A DNA stretch of 64,000 nt from NCBI GenBank assembly GCA_023333565.1, contig JAJKFH010001921.1, positions 434,001 to 498,000 on the forward strand, written 5' to 3'. The stretch's first letter is position 1. The number at the start of each line of letters is the position of its first letter. The notes under the pieces are model-generated. The model did no database searches. It was not told the origin of the DNA and saw only the letters and a list, made by a program, of their open reading frames with translations. This DNA comes from Puffinus mauretanicus (taxonomy: Eukaryota; Chordata; Aves; Procellariiformes; Procellariidae). Position numbers and translations under genes: made by a program. Positions 55,601 to 64,000 of the stretch are shown in pieces.

Positions 55601-58179
55601 ACTGTAAGAACAGGCACAGAGCAGCACTCAAAAGGGTCAAATAGGGTCACTCAGTGATTTGAATTTATAGGGAACCTGCTTAAGTGTTGGTATTGTTTTG
55701 AAAGAGTGTGGGAATAGCAGAGAAGAAAAAGGCAGAAAAAAACAGAGGGTAATAAAAACCTAGCTCATAGCCTGAACCAGTATTGTGGGATCGCCCTGAG
55801 AAACATCTGCATAAAATACATCTTAGCAGCAGAGAAAAGAGTGTTTACAGTGATGAGCAGATATTGTTTTATTTGCTTCCTCCTACTCACAGAAACAGGG
55901 CTTTGTAAGTAAACAGGATATATCCCTCATATCTCCTCCTCGCTGAAACAGTGCTTGGGACACTGTGTTTCTGATTCATTCACACAGAATGGAATAAAAA
56001 CAGCAACATTTGTGGTTATCAAGTAGAGGAATATCAGTTGGTTCAGCAGTAACCTCCAAAGGAACAGTAATAATAATTTCAAGAAAGGATAAATTCTTTT
56101 TTCTTTGTCCTCTTCTGACAGAAAGTAGAGCTGGAATTTGGAGAATTTTTAAAACCTGTTTCTATTTCCTAGTACACTTAGGTCCTGTAAGAACAGTGTG
56201 CCTACTGGAACCATGCCATTACAAGGGTATGTGGTCAGTTTGGAATATTTTTGTAAGAGGACAGAATGATTTGATGAATTTTCAGTGTTTGTTTTGGCTC
56301 AAATTCTTCATAAAGTTTTGGCCAGCGAAGTAGGAGAGAAAGAAGTAGCTGGGGCACTTTTAGCTGTGTATCAACATCTGGTATTTTAACCAACATCAAA
56401 AACAGACTGCTGAGAAGCATGAAAGCTCTCAGTAGTGAAGGACAGATCTGGGATAACCTCTGAATGCTGATTCCAAAGTGGAGTGGTCTGGAAAGGTGAG
56501 GAGATTAACAAGATAGTTCCTGAGTTTGCCGAAGTCCAGATATATTTGCTGATAGAAGGAAAAGAGCACCAATATATTAGAATTCTGTGCAGTGCCTGCA
56601 GTGCATGCATATGTCTGACTGTACAAGTGCCGATCAGCGTAACCTCTTCATAGCACCCGTCTGGCTTCCAAAAAGATTTTGAGAATGTGCAAAATCTGTT
56701 ACAGATATCCTGGCGAGAAGGCAGTAGTTTCAGGGTATGTGCAGGTGAATATGGGGATGCCACTGCTCTGGAAAGATGGCAGACGTGACATCTATACCTG
56801 GACTGCATGTCTAAAAAATGGAACAGCTTCTGCAACTGCTGGTTGCCAGTAAAGTACGGGAATAGCAGTGTAGGATTTGTATTGCACACCCTAGCAGTAT
56901 CCAGCATTCAAAAGGAGGAGTTCTAATAAAAGTTTAAACTGATGATGAGCATTTTATAGCATGTTTAATTGTGCTTAGCTCAGTTTAGCTCCAAGGTCAA
57001 ATACAGTTCCTACAGGAGAGATGCCTCTGCTAGAAATTCAAGCCCCGCTCTCTTCCAGGGGGTGCTTGTACTCCATGCACCATGAGTACTCCACTCCAAA
57101 TGAAACCCACTAAGTAAAGCCATCTGATGTTCCTCCAAGTTCGCTTGTGCTGTTCCTCAGTGCTTTGGACACTTCAGGCTGGACTGCGAGACACCGTCAG
57201 TAGGCCTGGGAACATGGGAGGATTCAGTTCACGAGAAGTATTTTTGTGGAAATACCATTTCGTATCTAGCATCCAGCCACAGGAGTCCCAGAGCCTTTGT
57301 GTTTTCTGGTCCGTCATCATGGCAGAACAGGTGTCCCTGGCGCAGGTGCCGAAACAAAACAGAAGGAGGTCTGTTCTTTCAGGTCTTTCCTTACAAATTA
57401 GAAAGCAGCAAGGCTGTCTTTCGCTGATTTTAAAAGCTTTCTTTACAGATCAGGCTGAACACAACCAGTAAGCACCTCTATATCACGTTGAACAACCACT
57501 GAGCAAGAGGAGGCAGAAAAGCAGCAGTTAGAAAAGAAAGTGTAGTGAGAGGCCCTGATGTGTATCGGTGTAGAAACTTAACATCTAAGCATGTATGCAA
57601 TCACAGTTCCATATTTATGTTATGATGACCGGACTGATCCAAGCAACTGTGGTGACAGCACACCCTACCTCCAAGTGTGAAGCTGAACTATCAAACCGAC
57701 AAGAAGCTAGTGTCGCATGTAGTGGGGTGCCCTAACGACAAGTCCAAGCAAAGTGAAGCAGAGATGACTTCCTCAAACGGATGAAGCCTGGTAGGGATAG
57801 CACTGAAACAAGTAAAAACACTATTTCAGTGGGCTTTCAATAGCCCACAAAGGGGTGAAAGATTTCAAGGAGATTAATGGACTAAGTGGTTCCTAACGTA
57901 ACAGTTTTACCACTCAGGAGCTCTGCTCTAGGATGTCACTATTCAGTTTAGTATCCGAACTTGTCCTGCTCCGCTCCAGGCACTGAACCCTTTTGCAGTG
58001 GTAGGGAGAAGCACCGCCCGAGGCCACGTAAGAATCTCTTCCTGTTTCAGAGGATTTTACTACTTCCAGGCACAAATTTTATCATATTATGATTTCAGGT
58101 TGGGAAAATTCACGAATTCTTCTGTTTCTCACTGTGGCTTACACAATGGCCTAATTAGCTATGAGATCTGGGTCTCTAA

Positions 58180-58290
58180 TCCCTTGCCTGGCTCTGACCT
58201 TGAATCACCTTGGGTGAGTAAATTTTTGTTTCTCAGCTTGCGTTTACCCATCAGGAAAATACTAATGTTGAAATTTTTTTCCTCACGGCC
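58180..58290 (+). repeat. MIR-like (CORE-SINE) relic, plus orientation
   Basis: 'gcctggctctgaccttgaat' + 'caccttgggtgag' and 'cagcttgcgtttacccatca' + 'ggaaaatact' follow the MIR order of 'gtgaccttgggcaagtcact', 'cctcagtttccccatctg' and 'taaaatgggg'. Divergence is high. Confidence 0.4.
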
Positions 58291-59034
58291 TTATAGGAAG
58301 TCTAACCTATGGATTATTCTGCTGCACAGGAGAGAAAGAATGAGAAACCCGATTATGGCAGGCTCTTCCTTTAGGGACAGAAGGATCCATCCACACCAGA
58401 ACTTTATAAACCTCACTTTCTTTCTCATTCTGCCTGTAGAATAACAGCATGTGGGTTTGAAAAACAATGTTGTTCAAAACAAGGACAGTATAGGTTATTA
58501 ATTATCAAGTTAATGCTAAGAAGATAAGAATATTTTCTACTGGTGACTATGGCCTTGTAAAGGACCTTCAAATTCTGTTATGCAAAATTTCCACACTCAG
58601 CCAGAGTTGCCACATGCTTGTCTCTGGGAGCCTGGGCGTCTTACATTTGCAGTATTTGCTCTATTTGCAGAGGACGTAATCAGCAAAATTCCCACTGAAG
58701 GATATAACACAGGTGCGTTTTACATACTATTGCACATGCAGGCATATTCTACTGTGATTCCAGAAGTACCAAGGCTTTTTTCTATCTGTCTCATTGGGTA
58801 TAGATACTGGCCTTAAAGCAAGAAAACAGTATATAGTAAGAGGATTACAATTGTAATTTTGGACTGGAGCCTCCAAAGATGGAGAAGAGGCTGCAGAATT
58901 CTGCTTGGGGGCCATAGGCACCAGGGGTGTTTCAGAGAAGTCATATATTGAGGGGCTTACCAGCATGTGCTGGACCACGTGCACTCAAGGGATATTCATG
59001 TGAATAACACTTAATAGAAGCAGGAAAAGCTTTT

Positions 59035-59120
59035 AAACCATTTTGCAACTGAAACATGGAAAGACGAGATAATTAACCCAAGGTCTTCCATGACCAAAGA
59101 CTGAATCTTCCTGGTCCCAG
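59035..59120 (-). repeat. MIR-like relic, minus orientation
   Basis: 'ccattttgcaactgaaacat' + 'ggaaagacgagataattaac' + 'ccaaggtcttcca' aligns with the reverse complement of MIR ('ttttacagatggggaaactg' + 'aggcacagagaggttaagtg'). Confidence 0.45.
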
Positions 59121-60737
59121 TGAACTGCCTGGGTTGCAGCCTGTATTTTACCAGATGCATGGGGAGAAGCTCCTGTGGGAGGCCACTCTGCCAGAAACGG
59201 GGTAAAACTGAGCACAGGCCAACACAGCATCATAGTGCTCAGAGTGGGGCAAAGTTACGTACACAGGGAACCACAGCTCGCACAGAAAAAAGAAGTTGCT
59301 AGCCAGCTGAGTTACCAGCTTGTGAGATAGCTTGCTCTTCTAAGGACTGAAAGGTAACATCAGTCAAGAGCACCTGGTGGTCTGTATTTTGCATCTGGGT
59401 GAGAAAATCACCATTTGCATTTAAAAATGCCAGTGCTAAAATAAAGTAGTAGGACACACATGACTCACTGCCGCATTCTATGCACCGTTGCTGTGAACTG
59501 CTAGCAAGATAGGCACAGCTTTGCCCCCAGAGTTGTCTTGGAGATACCACTTTCATAGTTTGGTAGTAAGTTTTATGACGGTTGCAGATTTCTCTTCAGT
59601 TTCTTGTCATCTGTGGTGTGCTTCTTGCAAACTCCCTGCATGGTCACTCTTCCCCTGCTTTCAGAAGCAGTGAAGCCATTGGCTCCCATCAGTCAAGATG
59701 ACCCCCAGTTTCTCCTACAGTTTATCCAACGCACAAGTTGGTTGCTTGCTTCCTGTGAAAATGCCCACAACCCAGTGGACTTTTAGACAGACTGGATCCA
59801 GGCTACCCTCTCAGCAGGCACTGTTTTTATGAAACTGCATGTGGCCAAGGGAAAGATGGAAGTGCAGCAGGTGGCCAGAGTAGAGGGGACAGAAGTATGC
59901 ACATGCATGTAAGAAGGAGAAGCAGAGGCTATATAATACGATTGGCATGGGAGGGAGGTGGTGCAAGGAATGAGGTTGGCACTTCCTCCTTTCAACACTT
60001 ACTGTTTACTCCTGTCTTTCATTGCAGCTTGATGCTTAGGCCGCTCTGCCGTGTGGGCCCTCATGGCCTTCGAAACAGACTAATGAGGAGGTACTTCACC
60101 GACGTGAATGTACAAGAATTGCAAGGCTGGGGGCGACATATGGGGGCTGTGGCATAAGGCGGTGGAGAAGATGCAGGTTTTGGACCGGCAGAGGTAAGAG
60201 ACGGAAGAATGCCATGAGCAGGGTAGGAAATGAAAACTTACGAGGAAAATGAAGGCAGGTGGGAGTAGCATGGACAGAGGTGAGGGAGATGGTGCGATTC
60301 AGGATGACATCTGGGGGAAGGCCAGGAAGTCATAGTAAGAAAGGCAGCATAGAATCGAGCCGTTTGATGTATGTACCCTGTACATCTGAACCAGGGAAGG
60401 AACACAGCCATGCCGCAGGTTTTTCATTCGTCTCAAGACTCGCCTGCTTTCGTGACAGGGCAGGAAGCAACCGCGACGGGATGAAAAGTTCTCATGGTGT
60501 GGAGAGACCGAGACACTTGTCTAGAGTGTGATGACACACGGCGCGTGGGGCCTCCTCACCGAGCTGGAGCCTGACTGGAGGACGCTTCTGGCAGGAGGAC
60601 TCCGCAAGCCTGACAAAGGGGGAAGGGGAAACAATGAGAAGGAAATCAACCCTGTGCCAGCGCTGGAGTCCGCACCGAGCCGTTCCCCAAAGCCGGCAGA
60701 ACGAGTAACGCTACCAGTGATCGAAAGTCGGTTCGGG

Positions 60738-60746
60738 GCATGCGCA
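60738..60746. promoter_or_regulatory. NRF1-like site
   Basis: GCATGCGCA matches the palindromic NRF1 core (GCGCATGCGC) apart from its edges. Its position at the upstream edge of the CpG island fits a proximal promoter. Confidence 0.45.
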
Positions 60747-61419
60747 CTGGTCGCTGCCACTCTTTCCCCCTCCTTTTACATAAAAAGCTGATCAACGCGT
60801 GTCCCCCGGGTCAGACCGGTCCTCGCGGCTGCCCCGCCGCCGCCGGGCCCCGTTACCTTGGCCGCTTCCTCCCCCGGAGCCTGCCCCGCCGTCTCTCGCC
60901 GCCGCCAGCCCTCCCGGGGCGTGCCGCCGGCGGGGCCCGCCGCCGCCGCCCTCAGCCTCCGGCCCGGCAGCCCGCGCGGGAGGGCCGCCGCCCCGGCCGG
61001 GTATTTCCTCTTCCTCCCGAAGCGCGGCCGGGGCGGGAGGAGGAGGAGGAAGAGGCCGGCAGCGCTCCAGCCCAGCGGCCAGCCCCGCCGCCGCCGTCGC
61101 TGCGGCAGCGGGCGGAGCGGAGCGGGAGGCGGCGCCAGCAGCCGGCGGGGCCCAGAGTCACCGTGTCACGGCGCCCGGGAAGCCGCTGCTGCCGGATCCG
61201 CCCCCCCGCAGGGCGAGCGAGGGAGGAGGAGGAGGAGGAGGGAGGCCGGCTCCTCGCCGCCTCTTGTATTTTTGCCCCCTTCCCGGCCCTGCCCCCGGCC
61301 CCTCTCCTCTCGCACCGGGGCTCCGTGCGTGCGGCGGCGGCGGGGGGCCAGGCCGCAGCGGCGCCCGAGCAGCCCGCGGGAGCCCCGAGACGGGCCTGGG
61401 CCGCCGCCTCTGGACTAGG

Positions 61420-61435
61420 ATGTCCCGACATGAAG
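61420..61435 (+). CDS. KCMF1: KCMF1 first coding exon (partial gene, runs off right edge)
   Basis: ATGTCCCGACATGAAG encodes Met-Ser-Arg-His-Glu plus the first base of Gly, followed by the donor GTGAGC. KCMF1 (an E3 ubiquitin ligase with a ZZ zinc finger and a C2H2 finger) begins MSRHEGVSCDAC, and its first coding exon is this short. The identification rests on only six residues, the CpG-island context, the donor phase and the absence of other candidates. The ZZ domain exons would lie to the right of the window. Confidence 0.75.
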
Positions 61436-64000
61436 GTGAGCGGCGCGGGGCGCCAGGCCGCGGCGGCGGGGGCGCGTCCCGGGGCTCGGCCCGGCGTTAG
61501 GGCCTGGCGCGGCGCCCTCTCGGGCGGATCATCATGGCGCCGCCGCCGCCGGGAGGGGGGCCCGCGGAACCGGCGGCGGAAGGAGGCCTCGGCGGCGGAG
61601 GGCGGCGGCCGGGCCCCGCTCTGCAGTGTCATGGGGGGGGAGGCGGCCGCGGCCGTTACGGCCCGTATCCCCGCGCGGCCTGTGTCGGGCCCGGCCGCCT
61701 TCCCCCGCCGTCCCTCCGGGCGCGGAGCCGGGGCCTGTCGCCGCGCGGGGCCGGGCGCGGGCAGGGAGGCGGCGGGGGGCTGTTCCGCTCCTCTCCTCCT
61801 GCTCCTCCGCCTGAAGGACGGGCGGAGGGGGGTCGGGCCGGGCCGGGCGGGCGTGCGGGGCGCCCCCAGCCCCCGGCGGGCCCGGCCGGGGTGGGCGGCG
61901 GCGCGGGGCGGCCTGCCGACGTGTCGGCCGCCGCGGCGGGTCAGGCCGGGCCCGGCGCCCTCGGCGCTCCGGGAGGGACGGTGCGGCAGGGGGCCACGCT
62001 GGGAGGGCGGCCTGGCACCCCAGGAGAGCCGGCTGGGAGCGGGGCCCCCCTTGGTGCCGGGGGTCGCGCCCGGCGGGTGGGGAGAGGAGCCGGGCCGCGG
62101 CGCGGGGCCTGGGGGAAGAGGTGTGCGGGCAGCCTGTGTGCTGGTAGCCCCGGGAGCTGCCTGCTTTCTCTCTGTTTTGTCTTGTGGCAGAGGAAACCTG
62201 TGCTGATGTAGTGGCATGTTTTGACGCGGTAGGAGAGGCCATCGGAGAAACGTGTTTTGTGTGTTTGCCCTGGTCCCTCTAAGTTTACTGCCGTGGGTGA
62301 GTTCAGTGGGTAGTTCAGGGTTAGTCAAAAGGAGCAGGATGGAGAGAGAGCTGGAAGCTAGGAAAGAAGTTTCTTCAGGAAGAAGATGGGAGTGTGAAAA
62401 CAGGAGAAAAAGTCGCTTGACTTTTCTGTCCTTTCTCACTAGCAGGTAAGGTGCTTGGACTAGTATTAAAATACTCTGTAAAACTGCGGTTTGTCACCTG
62501 CAAGGGTAACTTTCTGCCGTGTTAGGAACTTAATTCAGCACCTGTCTCCATTTGCTCTATCTTATCTAATTTCTCATTCGTCTGTTTTATCTAACCTTAA
62601 AATGTTTTGACAGAAACGTTGTAGGAAAATCCAATATTTCTGGCTAATAATGCTGGCTTCTAGTTGGTAGCTTGGTGCTGGACAATGGTATATATGATGG
62701 ATTTTCAGTGTGCCATCACAATATTTTGCAGACTTGTTGTTTGTGCCAGTATGTGTGCTTCTGTATCAAAGAATTATCTTCCTTGAATCCACTAGCTTTT
62801 TTTTTTTTTTAAGTTAAAATTTAGTAGGGGTACCAAATTCTTTCTATTTCTCTCTCCCCCCACTTCCCCCCCTTTATAAAATACATATTTTCCCAAGAGG
62901 GTGGAGATGCTGGATTTGTTTATGATTAAAGATGCAGTTTCTAACAATAGTGAATGAAATGAGCATCGATCACAAAGTTGTTGTTAGTGACGTTGTGGGA
63001 TTATGCAGTCTGTAAGTCTCTGCTGTGATGCATGTATCCATGATACTCTCTTTAAAGTACAGTCATAGAATACAAGCTTTTCTAGCTTCAACAGCTTAAA
63101 ATTACGGAAGTGATATCGTGTGTTGTTCTTCAGTGTTTTTCAGTGGTAAGTGCATGGACTGTTACAAAAGGTAACAGTGATGTTTGCTAAAAAGGCATTT
63201 CAGTCCTGGAGCAGCCTTTTTGTTAAGACCGAGAAAATTAGAAGTAGGTTTCCTTTTAAGTGTGTTTCTGATGGAGGCTGTATCATAAACTTTTCTATTG
63301 TGTGTTAGGTTCTGTGTGTAGCAGAGAAAATTGCATTCCCTTGCTTGGATATTTGTTGATATTTTTCGAAGAAATTACTGTTAACGGAACGAGGCTTAAT
63401 ATTCTCTTTCAGAAGCAGATTCATCAGTATTTGTTCTTTCTAGACATGTCTAGTTAGAAAAAATGGAAATAATTGTCTGCCTTTCCTGATTAGTGAGTGT
63501 GAATTTTGGTAATGTCATATTGTGGATGTAGACTCCTCAGGTGTGTGTGCATGCACACACATGTGTGAGTGAAACCACGAGAACACTGAGATTAAAAATG
63601 ACATCTGTCACTGTATCCTTGTGATATATTTTTATTAAAAATCTAGTCCGTCTCTCAGTTTTTCAGTGATTCTGCTCTTACTTCACACTTCAGATGTTTT
63701 GTTTTAGTCAACTTCAGTTATAGGGTTAGAATAACTCATATTAATGTGGGAGGCGTGCTTTTCCAACTTCGGAAAAGTGGTTTGGAGGTCTAATTTTGTT
63801 AGAAATCTGGAAATCCTTAGAAATGAAAGTAATTCTTGTTTTAGATCTGTATGGTGTCATTCACAGCTGACAGTGTTTGATCCAAAGTGACTACTTTGGG
63901 AAGGGCTGTCTTGGAAGAATATGGTATAGGGAAAAAGCAAGCTTTAATCATGTTTAGTAAGTGATATCTTTTCTGCATGTTTCCTTTAAAATGGTCCATC
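61436..64000 (+). other. KCMF1: KCMF1 intron 1 (incomplete)
   Basis: From the donor GTGAGC to the window edge I see no further exon. The first 0.7 kb is GC-rich, the rest AT-rich with T-runs near 62.8 kb. Confidence 0.65.
63541..63568. repeat. (GT)n/(CA)n palindromic tract
   Basis: An alternating purine-pyrimidine run; 63,542-63,561 is a perfect 20-bp palindrome (TGTGTGTGCA / TGCACACACA). Confidence 0.9.

Larger units (their letters stand above)
48705..60500. other. FNTA-KCMF1 intergenic region
   Basis: No gene is identified. Noted contents: a 74-bp copy of FNTA intron sequence (49.3 kb), an A12 tract near 50.07 kb, a purine tract at 52.28-52.31 kb, a CTCF-like motif at 52.66 kb, MIR-like relics at 58.2 and 59.05 kb, and several long but unexplained minus-strand frames at 53-57 kb (see findings). 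Confidence 0.6.
60500..62120 (+). promoter_or_regulatory. KCMF1: CpG island and promoter of KCMF1
   Basis: About 1.6 kb of extreme GC and CpG density lies around the first exon, with GGC and GGAGGA runs. An NRF1-like GCATGCGCA at 60,738-60,746 lies about 0.7 kb before the start codon. Frames of nearly 500 codons on both strands here are artefacts of the absence of AT-rich stop codons. Confidence 0.85.

Noticed and set aside
58000..58444. 148-codon plus-strand frame
   Set aside because: It contains a MIR-like relic and has no recognisable domain; treated as a chance frame.
60740..62439. Open frames of 488 aa (+) and 495 aa (-) over the KCMF1 start
   Set aside because: Both strands are open at once in extremely GC-rich CpG-island DNA, the composition is almost only Arg/Gly/Pro/Ala, and the frames cross the KCMF1 splice donor. 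They are composition artefacts.

Overview
This is vertebrate nuclear DNA, most likely from a neoavian bird. It has spliced genes with GT-AG introns and short coding exons, CpG islands at gene starts, CR1-type LINE fragments, and two copies of an LTR family that I recognise from neoavian genomes (starts TGTCCTGGTTTCAGCTGGG, ends CCACGACA). There are no operons, CRISPR arrays or bacterial features. Almost all stand-alone open reading frames are chance frames.

Three protein-coding genes can be read with confidence. (1) FUT10, minus strand, coding span 22,372-32,718: a type II membrane fucosyltransferase in four coding exons (475 aa). Its probable promoter is a CpG island at about 34.4-35.6 kb. 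(2) FNTA, plus strand, 39,783-48,192: the shared alpha subunit of protein farnesyltransferase and geranylgeranyltransferase I, with eight common exons. It has two alternative first coding exons 280 bp apart, giving 357-aa or 353-aa products. (3) KCMF1, plus strand: only the CpG-island promoter, 5' UTR and first coding exon (MSRHEG) at about 60.5-61.4 kb; the rest lies beyond the right edge. In human, FUT10 and FNTA are on 8p and KCMF1 is on 2p, so this gene order reflects a different chromosome arrangement, as on an avian microchromosome.

Region by region: 1-22.3 kb is gene-poor. It holds old repeats, one unidentified exon-like minus-strand frame (9.6-10.1 kb) whose putative 3' splice site abuts a perfect 34-bp palindrome, and an LTR-like block near 20.7-21.2 kb. 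22.4-35.6 kb is FUT10. A solo LTR sits in FUT10 intron 2 with its 5-bp target-site duplication exactly overlapping the 5' splice site. 35.6-39.5 kb is intergenic, with a second copy of the same LTR in inverted orientation and a MIR-like SINE. 39.5-48.7 kb is FNTA. 48.7-60.5 kb is intergenic, with MIR-like relics, a CTCF-like motif and unexplained open frames. 60.5-64 kb is the start of KCMF1.

The genes do not form one pathway. FUT10 acts in the secretory pathway, FNTA in cytosolic prenylation, and KCMF1 is a zinc-finger ubiquitin ligase. The most interesting observations are the duplicated FNTA first exon and the LTR insertion that rebuilt the FUT10 exon 2 donor site.
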